From positions 809,658 through 873,657 of the forward strand of contig VWYX01000209.1 of NCBI GenBank assembly GCA_013396525.1: 64,000 bases of DNA. Reading direction: 5' to 3'. Under the pieces are notes generated by a model. That model did not search any database and was not told the DNA's origin. It saw nothing but the letters and a program-made list of their open reading frames with translations. Shown in pieces: positions 1-11,505 of this stretch (within the stretch, counting starts at the first letter, position 1; every line of letters begins with the position of its first letter). Both the position numbers and the translations under genes were made by a program. This DNA comes from Chaetorhynchus papuensis (taxonomy: Eukaryota; Chordata; Aves; Passeriformes; Rhipiduridae).

Positions 1-391
1 GTGTGGGAGAAAGGAACAAGGTTTAGTCAGCGAAGCATGGAGCTGCACCAAGAGAGCGAAGCACATAGCTGCACTGAGAGACGCTGTTCCGTGTGTGCGT
101 GTGGCATACGGGAGGTCAAGATTTAGTCCGGGTACCCAGTCATGTTTGGGAACTTAGTAGTGTTTTTCTGTGTCTGAAGTGTGATCACTGTCATACACTT
201 AGTGTGGCATGGTGTGGATATTGTAAACATAGCTCAAGAACTTCTAAGATTTAGTTAGAAAAAACTCTTTAGTCCTTTGTGTTTGTGGTGTTGCTGGATG
301 ATACCCATAGAACAGAGTGTTCATCCTTGCTATTTCTGCTGCCGCGAGCACGTGCCAGTGCATTGGTAGAGATATTCCATAAGAAGGAACC
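1..391 (+). other. Possible 5' part of a degraded endogenous retrovirus
   Basis: This stretch precedes gag-like reading frames and has no coding region of its own that I can support. It may be leader or LTR-proximal sequence of the element whose Env fragment lies at 2880-3532. No LTR end, TATA box or primer-binding site could be placed, and the element may begin outside the window. The assignment rests only on position. Confidence 0.3.
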
Positions 392-745
392 TTGGGCTGT
401 GGTCCACCAGTGGAGCAACCGGAGTGGGCGCAGGAAACATGGAGTACATTGTGGGACAAGCTAGAAACTTGTGCAAGTATTGGGCCCAAACTGTGGGAGG
501 CTAAAGACCCCATGGAGGTGTTGAAATATTGGGGACAGTTTGTGCAAACTCCTCAGACATACTCTAAAGAGCAGCTTATTCATACTGAACACATGGTAGG
601 ATATCTATTATTTGCATACAAACTTGCAGTTGGAAGGAATATAGACTTTGAAAAACAGTTAGTCGAACAAGACAAGGACATATTGCAAAAGCAGGTGTTT
701 GTGGTTGCTGCTGCTGCACTGCAGTCTGAAATCTCAGTAAGTTAG
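392..745 (+). pseudogene. Possible gag-like fragment of an endogenous retrovirus
   Basis: An open frame of 117 codons runs here on the + strand. Its first codon is TTG, not ATG, so the apparent start is arbitrary and the Gly-Cys-Gly that follows is not evidence of a myristoylation signal. The translation is mildly hydrophilic and largely helical in character, with several Trp in the first half, and ends in an Ala-rich stretch. I cannot match it to a named family. A gag matrix-like origin is inferred from its place upstream of an Env remnant on the same strand. Directly after it comes a low-complexity stretch rich in AAGTTAAG-like words (about 765-850). Confidence 0.3.
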
Positions 746-1309
746 GCCTGTAAGTAAGGTCAAGTCGTGAACTATAAGTTAAGTAAGGTTTAAGTTAAGT
801 GTTGTTGCTTTGTTAAATTTTTAGGTTTAAGGTAAAAGTTAAGTTAGAGTACTCTTGAGTGCTGCTAAACTTTTAGGCCATATTCCTCTTACTCCTTGCC
901 TCACTGTCCTTTTGTCATACATACACAGAGGTAGTTCCTGGCTTGTTTCTGTTTTGTTTGCCTGGATTTTATTTGGCTTTGTTGTTGCTTGTTTTTTCCT
1001 TGGTATGCTTCACGTGTAGTAGAGTGAATCTTGCCAACAAACTTTGTTGTGCTGTCGCTTAATATTAAATCTGATTTTGCTGATACCCTTGCTGATGATT
1101 TTTTTGGGCGATCTCAAACTCTTGGTCATAACTTTGGATGAATGAGATTTGGAGAAATTTTTGGTGCTAAGCCCTTTTTTTTTAAATAGAATGCATTTAG
1201 AACTAATCCACAGGATACTAATTTGCTAGCTTTAGATAGTCAGAGATGTGGTATTAAATACCCCACAGAAAATAATTAACCAGGGTCTGAGCATCCATGG
1301 TATACCTTG

Positions 1310-1602
1310 TAAGATTGTATACAGCAAATGAAGAAGGAAGGGATGAAAGCAGCAGTTTTTACTGGGTACGCTGATCCTCTGATGCAAAATCCTGGTCTTT
1401 TACTGTGAGAAATAGACTGATTAAAACTACTCCCCCAGCATATGAAAATGTGATAATGACCCTTTTGATTAATGAAACAGGAAATTTGGATGAGATAATT
1501 GAAAAAATACAGCAGCTAAGTAAGCTTGGGGAATGGAACCCCCAGAGAAGTGCTGAGAATCAAGAAAACCTACCTATTAAGCTTTTGATACCTATTAGGT
1601 AG
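1310..1602 (+). pseudogene. Probable gag-like fragment of an endogenous retrovirus
   Basis: The frame at 1405-1602 opens at a GTG, so its start is arbitrary. A related reading continues upstream from about 1320, interrupted by a stop near 1406. It has the flavour of the C-terminal capsid region of a retroviral Gag: a Pro-Pro-Ala-Tyr-containing stretch, then Asn-Glu-Thr and a charged helix. No zinc knuckle (CX2CX4HX4C) follows, and no protease or reverse transcriptase motif is visible between here and 2880. The assignment is by general resemblance plus context and was not searched. Confidence 0.4.
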
Positions 1603-2879
1603 TAGCTACATGCCAGGGTTAAAATTCCAAGAGGAGATGCAGAAATTAAAAATCAAAAATTAATGATTTATTACAAGCAGGTATTTTATATTTTCACCCC
1701 TGCTTTAGTAGCAAATGAATTTGTAGTGTTAAATTCTGTACACCCACAGCACAGAGTGGCCTTACAAGTTGATATTTCTTATGCGTTTTTCCAACGGAAG
1801 TGTAACATGTAACTTGTGTTTCAGTCTTCTAGAGTGGAGAGTTCATTACATGAATCTTAAGGTATGTGCTGCAAGTTCAGGGGTATGACAGAAAAAAAAA
1901 TGTCAGTTAATATGCAATAATGTTGGAGAATTACCCTAAGGAGAACCTACAGGGCGCAGGCCAGTCCATGCTATATTTTGGGAAGAACTGCTAGTGAGAT
2001 GTCCACAGAGCTGCCCTCATGCTTTGATGTGAACAGAGCTAGCTAATTTCGTCCAAAGGAAAACTGGAGAGCAAGGTAGCCCGGTAACCTCTACCTGGGA
2101 GATTGTTGAGGAGCTGAGCACAATGTGAACATGTCCACTGAAGGTTCTGGTGGGATGTAGTTCATCTGCTGAGATATGTCATGCTGTGGTATTGCAGAAT
2201 ACAAAGCAGAATACCCAGCTCCTACAGCAGTTTTCTAGAGTTGTTAGTGCTTCCAATGTAAATCACCAGGTTTCACCACATCTGAAAATTGTGAGCTTTA
2301 CTGTTTTCATAGCCTTGATTGTAAGCCTATCCACAAAGAAAATAAAGCTTAGAGCAGCACAAGAAACTTAAAAAACATTTTTCATAGTTTGATGCAATAT
2401 TTTAATCATATTACTTTGCTTATAATCACCACTTTAAGTAATTTTCATACTTTTTCTATTTTTGTGATTTGTAACATTATACTGAGCTGCTTTCACTATT
2501 AATTTAAAACAGAACTCAGTTTGTATTTTCAACTGTTGTTGAATAAAACTGTTGTTCTGGAAGTTGTATTTCCTCTCCTTCTCAGTGTATGCCAGTATTG
2601 AAACAACACTCCCTATTGTCCCTACTGACTGTATTTTGCTTATCATTGTGGGATGGTTTTGGCATATATGGTCTGGGTGCCTTTGGATAAAACTAAAATC
2701 CTCCTAATCAAAAGACTCTTTGCATAGGGGGAGGAGGAAAGAACCCAAAAAGTTTTCAAATGCATATTAGGGGTTTTTTTACATTAATTTTACCTTTGTT
2801 TCAGAGGACTTATTCTATAGTTGCATGGGCTGGAGTGCCAGTGGCAATTAAAGGTGGTCCAGGTACCTTGGGATAACTA
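1603..2879 (+). other. Degraded sequence between gag-like and Env fragments
   Basis: About 1.3 kb with no recognisable pol or Env surface-subunit motifs. Short weakly retrovirus-like readings occur at 1615-1810. At 2035-2110 a Trp-Glu-Ile reading faintly recalls the start of an integrase core, but stops break it and I would not rely on it. Most of pol and the surface subunit are therefore either deleted or decayed beyond recognition. Confidence 0.35.
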
Positions 2880-3532
2880 ACTCTTATCTCCAAATATAAC
2901 TGTTGAACTATGGATCCAACAAAACCAAACTCTCCACCATCGTACTCAGAGCCATACATGCTTTTACTCCTGACTGCAGAGATACTGTTGAGTTCTGGAA
3001 TGCTGCCAAGACAATCAGTGTCTTTTCATTGGTTCCTGGGGTTGCTAGTGCTAAAGCACTCATGAGCCTGAATAAACTTGGCTGTTGGTTAGCAAAGTTT
3101 ACTAATGCTACCAGCACAGCTGTATCTGGTTTGTTAATTGATGCAGACAGTATTAGACACACTATACTACAAAATCGAGCAGCAATTGATTTTTTGCTTT
3201 TAGCAGATGGACATGGATGCGAAGATTTTGATGGATTATGTTGCATGAACTGAAGTGATCATTCTAGCTCTGTCCATGCACAGATACAGAAATTACGGAC
3301 ACTTATTCAGCACCTTGTAGAAGAAGACACCAGTTGGAATCCATTTGTTGGATGGACATGGGGTTGGAATTGGTTAATTCACAGGGACTGTGTGAGGTAC
3401 CTCAGGGGAGAAATGACGGACAGCGAGGAGAAGGGGGATCTCACCTGGCCAGAAAACCCACTCTTGACCCGTCTTCTCAAAGAAAGCAAAGCAATGCTTT
3501 TACTTCTCTCCACCACTGAATCTCCTCCATGA
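2880..3532 (+). pseudogene. Endogenous retrovirus Env transmembrane-subunit (TM) fragment, broken
   Basis: The + frame through 2903-3253 shows the ordered landmarks of a retroviral TM ectodomain of the gamma/alpha type. There is a hydrophobic Gly/Ala-rich stretch (about 3020-3060) like a fusion peptide region. A heptad-like helix follows, then a segment resembling the immunosuppressive domain beginning with the Leu-Gln-Asn-Arg codons at 3167-3178. Last comes a CX6CC motif with its first Cys at 3218-3220 and the Cys pair at 3239-3244. A TGA stop at 3251-3253 interrupts the frame. The same frame then stays open to about 3532 and includes a Trp-rich membrane-proximal stretch at 3335-3375. No membrane anchor is visible. 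The first codon of the open frame is TTG, so no start is implied. This is a fossil and cannot make a full Env. Confidence 0.75.
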
Positions 3533-6317
3533 GTCCTTGCTTTTCTTCAGCATGTGCTACTTCTTCCTTTTTTCCTAGTAGGTCTTAGATCTAGACGTAA
3601 GAAGCTCATTCACATATTTTTAAAGCATTTGCAGAGAAGATAGGGACAGCAGCTACACCCCAAGGCTCATGTCCCATCAGTCTCCCATGATGGAGCTGGC
3701 TTGGGACATTCGACTGGAGAAGATGAACCTGACCGCAAGTGCTGCCATTAAAGGCAGCTGAGATGACAGGCTGCACCTGTAGCTGCCAAGTGTTGCTCTG
3801 GGCTGGAAAGTCAACCAGTTAAAGAGGCACCTCAGTACCAAAAATCCACCCACCAACACACAAGCAGGAAACAGATGGCAGTTCATGGCTGGGAGAGTGT
3901 TCAGAGATGCAAGGATGAGTTTCTCAGGGATTGCCATAGCTCTGGGCTCTGCCAATCTGCTCTGCCTTCAGCAGAACCGCCAAAGGGTCAAGGGGCTTGT
4001 GGCAAATTTTCCTACCACACTGCATACCTGGGCAGCTGTTCTTGTGTGCAAGGACCCTTCTTCTCCTCTTCCCCACTGCCCTGCAGACACTAGGGACTGA
4101 AAAACACCCTTCTGAGACTATGTGTAATGATAACATGGATTTCCATACTGAGGTGGACAAAAGTACTTGCAGAGAAGAGGTGTCCCATGAGTGTGGACAG
4201 TCCTGAAACCATCCAGCCTTCCCCACCGGCTCAGGTGACCTCAGCAGGCAGAGCTGTGGGATGAGCTCTGCACAGAACTATGGCAGCACAGCCAGCCATT
4301 GCTCCACAGAGAAGGCTTTCTACCCCCTGCCCTGCTGGTCTTGTAGCAGCCAGAATAGAGAGAACAATGGAGTTATCTGTGGAGATATTAGGAAACTCAG
4401 GGTTTGAATTGCCAGGTTTCTGATGAAAGGTCTGATGTAATTTCTCAGCTTTGAAGGGCTGAAACACAGAGGAATGGACAAGGCTAAAGCCCAGATCTGT
4501 GAGGAGCTCAGGAGCCTCTCCTGTCAGAACCCTCCCATCCAACCCTTGCCATGGACAGGAAGAGCAGTCTCCAGTAGGATCAGCTCGAAGGTGCTGGCCA
4601 CAAATACCTCACATGCCCCTGAAATCCCTCTCTGCTCTCTCCATGTCATCCTTCATTCGGGCAGGGAACAGAGCCCTCCACAGCTGGGGCAAGGATTGCA
4701 GCTCCCTGCCCAGGGTCTTTCCTCCTTCCTACCAGTCCCCCCTGCCCTTATTCACTGTGGCAGGTGACCTGGAGCTTTCCTTGCAGCCCTCTCATGTGAT
4801 GCACAGTGAGCCCTAGAAACACACAGCCTTTCATGGCCCCAGGACGGGAGAGAGTTGAAGTGCTGCCAGAGTGAGCCATGTCCCCACTTTGCCCCAATAA
4901 GTGCTTCCCTTCCTACCTCATTGTGCCGGCCTAAAAGACTGAGGAGGCCTAGCTTGAGAGAAAACATGATTCCTGAGGAGCTCAGGTTCTGGCCATGGAC
5001 TGCTTACTTGTTTCAGACTGGAGACACCCTTCTTCCCTAAAAATCTAGCATGGGAGCATAAGCTTCCATATTTGCCGTGCTCTGAGTAAGCATGATGTCA
5101 GTGTTTGCCATGCTGGACAGTCTTTTCTGTTTGTTTGTCTTGTGACAGGATCTTTTATTATGACTAGTTTTAAGATTAGATCTCAGCCAATGCTCTGCTC
5201 AGTACTTTGGTAGTTTGTACACAAATGTTCATAGGCTGATCTGTGTGCCAGGATGTGAAAGATGTTAATCACAGATCAGCACAACCTGCTCCTCCTCATT
5301 TTGGCTTTTGTGTGCAGGAGAAAATCTCTTCTCTGTTGGTGTTTCTTTCACTCTTGAAGGCTTCTCTTACATGAAGTATTTCAAGGCCTGCAGGGCAGGG
5401 CAGCACATCAGAGGTAGAAGAGGATAGCTCTACTTGTTGTTTGACACTACACTGACAGTGTTAGACAGACCAAGGCCTTTCTTTCACTGGGGAAAATAGC
5501 CTTTAGGCTAATGAACTAAAAATATATTTACCTGAAAAAGCCTGCTTTGGGCCTTCTCATGAAGTCCCTACTTGGTCGTCAGAGGTCTTTCCTTTCCAGG
5601 GTGGCTAGCTGAGATATTTCAGATGCAGTTCTAGTTGTCTAATAAAATTATGAAACTTCCCTTTCTTATGCTACATTCTTGGTATTTGATTTTTTACTAA
5701 ATCCATGGATTTATCTAAAACTGATTAGGATGCACCTTGGAAAACATTAGGGTCTTCAACTAAAGAGCAAGAAAAAACCTTTTTTGTTCACTAATAAAAG
5801 CCAAAGGCATCCGTCATATCCTGCTAAACTCTGGTCTTGCTGTGATGAAGATAAAATATGCACACTGTAGTTTTTCAAGTTGAGTATGGAAACTTAGCTT
5901 CAGAGTTATTTGTAGATAGGCAGTTCCTGCTAAGGAGAAATACTCTGCACTTCCAGTACTCAGTGAATGCTCCATAATGTGTTCTCTACAGCAGAATGGA
6001 CCACCTAGACCATTTCCTGGACTGTAAGGACACATCACTCTTGCATCTCAGTTAACAGGCTCTTTTGCCAGTATTTGCTTCTCCAGTAAAAATCCAGGCA
6101 GTCCTGCAGTAGAAACCTCTTGTAGGACTCCAATCAGTGTGCCAATGGGGGCTGGTAAATTCAGTCTGTGTTCATCTTTGACATTCAGAACACACTGATC
6201 AAGGTGTGATCCTAGACTAAGTGACTTGATTACTTTCCTTTAATCGCTTGAAGTCATACTCAGTCCAGACTCTAGCTGGAACACTGATGTCCACTTTTTA
6301 ACAACTCAACAGAGATA
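3533..6317. other. Intergenic, no feature recognised
   Basis: No host exon or clear repeat boundary was recognised. The part from about 3640 to 5040 is richer in G+C than its surroundings and holds several short open frames on both strands. They overlap one another and show no domain, so I read them as chance. It could be old retroviral or other repeat DNA, but I see no landmark. Confidence 0.4.
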
Positions 6318-6701
6318 CCAACAAACTGGAGTGAATCCAGAGGAGGGGCACTGAGATGGTTGAAGGAGCTGAAGCACATGACGTACATGGAAAGCCTAAG
6401 GGACACAGATTTGTTCTACTGCAGAGGAGAAAGCTAAGATCCAGAGGTGCACAGTGGAGAGGTAAGAGAGAGACATTATTCACAAGTTACAGAAAGGGAA
6501 ATTTCAGTTGAATATAAGAAAAATTTTCACTACGAGTGTGGTCTGACTCCGGCCCAGGTGCTCAGACAGGCTGTTGGGTTATCCATTTTTGGAGACTCAG
6601 CAAGATCCCAAGTGACTTACTCTAGTTTCTTCTGCTTTGAGAAGGAGTTGGACCAAACACCTATTTGTTTTCACATTTTCACATTTTAATTATTCTATGA
6701 C
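6318..6701 (+). mobile_element. CR1 LINE fragment, old, 5'-truncated
   Basis: The sequence follows the 3' portion of CR1 in the + orientation. It opens with the gagtgaatccagaggaggg type block, continues through the 'cctaagggacac' region, and ends near an attctatg-like terminal word at about 6692-6700. It is strongly diverged and internally shortened relative to younger copies in the window. It has no coding capacity. Confidence 0.7.
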
Positions 6702-7842
6702 CTCATTTTAGACCCGAACTAAGTGCCATGCATGAGTGATAAGGGGGCTTACAGAGAGAGAGCAACTTTGCAATTATGTGTGAAAAGCCCCCAGACACCT
6801 ATAATATCCATAGTTTGTATTCGATCTCTAGCAGACAAACAAGTTTTTTTAATAGTTATCCTCAAATCATGGAAGTCTCAATCTCTAACATATAGGTGTA
6901 ACTACTGGGTAAATCAGGAAGGCAGTAATACATCCATAAAGACCTTTCACCACGGATGAAGGCAGAAATAATGCTAAGTAACGCTTTAGTCCCTATCTGT
7001 GATTTCCCTATTTGATTATTTTTTCTTTTATATTCTTCTGTTTTCAGGTAGTGTGTCATTGTTCTCTATGACGGCAGATACAGATTGCCTAAGTGCATGT
7101 AAAATAATTTCAGTCTGCATGAAAGCTTCTCTCTAGCCTAAATCAATTGCATGTTTTTATTTTTCTGTCTATGCTTTGCATTAAAGAGCACCTGAAAGGT
7201 TATGGAAGAGATTAGATCCTAAGTATAAGCACATAATAAAAGATATTGTCATATTGTTTAAACTAGCCCAAAATGGATTTTTTTTCTGAACTTATGTTCT
7301 TCAATAATCTTTAAAGTTCTGAACAGAGTACTGTGGTACCTCTTAAAAAATAATGTCTTACCTAAAGAAGAGCATCTTTGGGATAGGTAAATAGTTGGCT
7401 GAAAAATGGTATAGGGGCACATTCAGGTGTGGTCCATTGTTCTCAATATAGGTATCACTTTAGCTGATGGTACATCCCATTAGACACCCATTTTAAATTT
7501 TTTTTCAAACACTGCACTCTGAAAGCATAAACCAGCTAAGTTAAAACAAACTGAGAGGCAAAGCCCCATTAATACCCTTCTCTCATACTCTTACATGTTC
7601 CACCTTAGCCTTCTCAACAAAATGGTTTGAAAGTACCCTGCCCCACTAATTACATATATTTATTTTCTGTTTTCATAATGTTGTCTCTCTGCAGGTTTTT
7701 AAAAAATGAACAATTTTACTATCACAAACCTTCACAGTTAGGTAGTGTTAATATCCCCAGAGTATATATATAACTGTGGAGAAATTCCAGCAGACATGGA
7801 AATGGAGCTTGTCTTTCAAAACTCAGTGACAAAGCTAAAAGA
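6702..7842. other. Intergenic, no feature recognised
   Basis: AT-rich, with no exon-like frames and no repeat landmarks that I recognise. Confidence 0.4.
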
Positions 7843-8532
7843 TCACAGAATCATTAATGATGAAAAAGATCTCTAAGATCATCGATCCAGCTGTTAACGC
7901 AGCACCACCACATCTACCACTACACCACTATAAGCATCACATCTACATGGTTTTTTGTACGCTTCCAGGGATGGTGATTCCACTACTTCCATGGGAAGTC
8001 TGTTTCAGTGTTTGACAACCCTTTTAATATCCAACCTAATATCCAACCTAAGCCCCACCTGGCTCCACCCTTCCTCCAGGCAGTTGTAAAGAGTGACGAG
8101 GTCTCCCCTGAGTCTCCTCCAGGCTAAACAACCCCAGCTCCCTCAGCTGCTCCTCATCAGACTGTGCTCCAGACCCTTCAGCAGCTCTGTTGCCCTTCTC
8201 TGGACTCGCTCAATGACTTTCTTGTATTGAGGGTCCCAGAACAGGACAGAGAACTCACAGTGTGGCCTCACCAGTGCCCAGTACAGGGAGACAATCACTG
8301 TCTTGGTCCTGCTGGCCACACTGTTGTTGATACGGGCTAGGATGCCGTTGGCCTTTGTGGCCACCTGGGCACATGCTGGGTCAGGTTCAGGCAGTGTTGA
8401 CCAGCAGGTTGACCTGTTGACCTCACACCCTTTTCTCCCAGGCAGCTTTCCAGTCACTGTGCCCCAGCCTGTAGTGCTGTGTGAGGCTGTGACCCAAGGG
8501 CACTTCACCTTGTTGAACCCCTTTGAACCAGC
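7843..8532 (-). mobile_element. CR1 LINE fragment, antisense, with reverse-transcriptase C-terminal remnant
   Basis: Read on the minus strand, this is the 3' end of CR1. The element end lies at 7843 (cacagaatcat, the complement of an attctgtg-like terminus), and the copy is 5'-truncated near 8532. The minus-strand frame at 8143-8565 contains the end of the ORF2 protein: an Ala-Leu-Val-Arg-Pro-His reading and a Val-Gln-Arg-Arg-Ala-Thr-Glu-Leu reading, both typical of the CR1 C terminus. A 12-bp word (aatatccaacct) is tandemly duplicated at about 8027-8050. The copy is not functional. Confidence 0.9.
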
Positions 8533-11154
8533 TTTGCCTCCCCACTTTAGAATGGAAATTTGCACTGAGGATAAGACTACTTTTCATGGGCTAAATGATA
8601 CTTACGATTCACATCTGTCATTTCTCCAAGCATGGGCTAACTCAATGAACACTCTTTATTTAAGCCACCTGCTGAAGAGGATTCTCTGCTAGTATCAAAC
8701 TGCACCAACACTTAACAGAGATGCACAGAATGAAATGGCTTTATTTTTTCAATTGTTCTTGTTAACAAGTGATTCATCTCAAACACCATGCTACCACTGT
8801 TTCCTTGTTGATGCTCTTTCCCTCCAGCCCATGTGGCCAGAAAGCACAATTCCTTCCACTCAGACTGTACAGTTTATAGCACCTCTGAGAAGAAAGTTTT
8901 CTGCTCCTTCTAGCTTTGGGTCTAGCTTTAACTTGAAGTGGCTTTCTGTTACTCTGTATCTCAGTTTTTTTCAGTCCTGCCTGTTAATTATAAATTAACA
9001 CTGCACCAATTACCATTTCATATAAAAACAAGTAGCAGCTAAGCTTATGTGCAGTTTGGATTTCTAAATGTATTTGCATAATAATAAGATATAAAGGTAC
9101 TCCCATGCACAGTTATCAAACCTTCCTTGACTTCATTGTAAGATAGTTATTTGATCTACTGAGATATTTTAGGAAATCCCCTTCTAAGGCTACTAAGCTC
9201 TGCCTGTCAATCTTTGCTGCTTATGTTAGATGAAATGTTTTTGGTCTTTTACTTTGCACATAGTGATAGAGAAGATGTGCCATAAATAAGTACAAGGATG
9301 GGAATAAGGCAGTTTTGTTCACTTATCTTTTACTCAAATTGACTTTTTTTTTTTTAAGAGAAAGAACAGGAAAGGCACTGACTTCACTAAGATACATAGG
9401 CAGCTCTGAGCATAATGGCAGTTTCACTGTTGACTGCAGGTCTGGTTGGCACTAAAGGGCTTCTTTGAACTGAAGCCTGGACATTCAGATTTCATCAGCA
9501 AAAGTACTTTCTGGTGCAACTGGCTTGTAGTATTTTCAAGCAAATGACACAGAGGATAAAACTGGATCTGAACTATAAGATCACCAGGCAGATTTGGTGT
9601 AGCAAACACATTGCAAAGAATAATAATCATCAATGACAGGAGTGAGCTGTGATTTCTTCCCACGTTGTGCAACATTTTTATGCAATATTCTTCCTCTTAG
9701 CATGTCATTTCTTCACACATTTTGCACTGCTTTTCTGCAACATTCTTCCTCTTAGCATGATGCTTTTTTTCAGAGATTTTTCCATGAATACGATATATTA
9801 CAAAACAAAGAGAAGCTACACTGATATATGGTCAAAGGTTCAATTTAAGGAGATTAAAAGCTCTGAATGGAACTAGACACACATTTGTTTTACTAAGAAA
9901 AAAATGCAGACTTCATAATTTTTAAACGAAATCATCATTTTAGTGGTGTGACTTATGACTTCAATGGTAAAACAGGGCAATATATGCACAGATGTATTTA
10001 ATTGCATGTCTTCATCTTTAAAGCCCAAAAGATAGCTCATCTGAAGCATAGTGTATTTGGGGAAATTGCAGCTTGGAAATTGTCCCAGTTATGGGCTTTC
10101 TGCATTCTGAATTTTGTGACAGCTCGTGTATACACACATTAGAGATTTTTATAGCAGCACAGCTCACCTAATCATAAAGTTAGCTGGGGTCTGAAAAGAG
10201 ACAGATCTTTTCAAACTGATAAGTCTCATTCAACATGATTTCCAAAGAAGACAGGTGAGGAACTTGAAATGCCCAGACTGTTGATATGTCAATTATTGTT
10301 ATTTGTCTAACTGAGCCTTTTTTTACTAATTTTTTACCCAGACTGTGCTATGCGGCTTCTGCTCATGGTTTACCTCTGGTCAGTTTGCCAACATAGACGT
10401 GTATTTGGAGAAGAGCTCCTTTTGAAAGCAGCTATGAGTTTGATTCAGGAAAGGTTGGTCAGGGAATTAGCAACACCCAAAGGAACAAGAAGGCCAACAT
10501 TTGAATAATTTGTATACATTCTCTCTTTAAGCCATAATTACGGGAGTGTTGTAAGTGCAGAAGGTGAGGCACAAAGAGATGAAAGATCCTATAGGTGTGT
10601 GCCTGTGATTTGGACATTGTAGCAAACTCTGCAGAAAGTTGCAGCATTTCTTAGGCCTTTTATAAGATGGAAAATCTCCAAAAAAGCAGTAACAATGTGA
10701 TTGTAAGTTTGAAATACTTGTAATAAGAATATTTACTAAAAACAAACCAATGAAGGTATTTACACATATAGTGTTTTAGCCTAAGCACTTATGACATAAA
10801 AACTTCATACACCTAGGAAGAAAATAATAGAGTGGTAATTCATAAATGAAAAAAAAATTGAGGCTTGCTGTCACCTTCCCTCAGCCTAAGATCATGGGTG
10901 CTCTTTATTACCTGCAGAATAATACTGCAAGATTCATCACAGCACACCGTTTCCCAGATATGAAAGACCCCAGATGAAGATCACATCACTGAGTATTCTC
11001 TGAGAAACCATCCAGGATTTACAGAACAGCACAGTGAATGACTCTTCTGCTGAGGCATGCTGCTAAAAATATTTCTTTCCTGTGAAAGCACTCTTTCCTA
11101 ATTTTGCACTATGCAAAAAGCTGCTTCAGTAGAGCAGTGTACTTGGCATCTCTC
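8533..11154. other. Intergenic, no gene recognised
   Basis: AT-rich sequence without recognisable exons. The only structure noted is a direct duplication of about 24 bp around cttcctcttagcatg (about 9680-9705 and 9737-9762), reported separately. Open frames here are short and unrelated to any domain I know. Confidence 0.4.
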
Positions 11155-11505
11155 TGTTACCAAAAAGCAGTAAAATATAACTTTTAAACACCAATGTAGC
11201 ATTAAGAAACAGACACTCTTTATTTGGCACCAGACACACGAGGGGGTATTTCCTTCGAAATACTGTGCATCCTGAGTACAGAAAAGGCTCCTGCTTATAT
11301 ATTATATTTTACATACTATTGATAGATTTTTCAGAACAAATACACATATGATAAGCACTCCCCCAAAGTCACTAGCATATATTTCCTCCCACTGGCCCAT
11401 GCATTCTCTTGTCCCAGGTCCCTCCAGTGGTCTCCAGTGGCTGGGGATCCTGAAGTTATACTTGACCACCTGATGAACTTGGTACTACTTCCCAAATTAG
11501 GAGAA
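11155..11505 (-). mobile_element. Endogenous retrovirus solo LTR, antisense (same family as 30033-30353)
   Basis: On the minus strand this aligns collinearly, by eye, with the + strand at 30033-30353. Shared blocks are a tttgggaagta word, a gtatgtaaaata-like block, a polyadenylation signal (AATAAA, complement of 11219-11224), and the 3' block cttaatgctacattggtg. The shared end is ttttggtaac; the + strand here starts tgttac at 11155, a canonical TG end. U5 after the poly(A) signal is about 65 bp. The distal (right) end is not resolved and may extend beyond 11600. No gag, pol or env flanks it, so it looks like a solo LTR. Class II (ERVK-like) is a guess. Confidence 0.7.

Noticed and set aside
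392..400. Apparent Met-Gly-Cys myristoylation-like start of a Gag protein
   Set aside because: The first codon is TTG, so there is no evidence that translation starts here.
2908..3246. 112-codon minus-strand frame opposite the Env TM fragment
   Set aside because: It is the antisense shadow of the retroviral frame, which carries the recognisable motifs.
8143..8565. 140-codon minus-strand frame
   Set aside because: It reads as the CR1 reverse-transcriptase C terminus and is part of the annotated repeat, not a separate gene.
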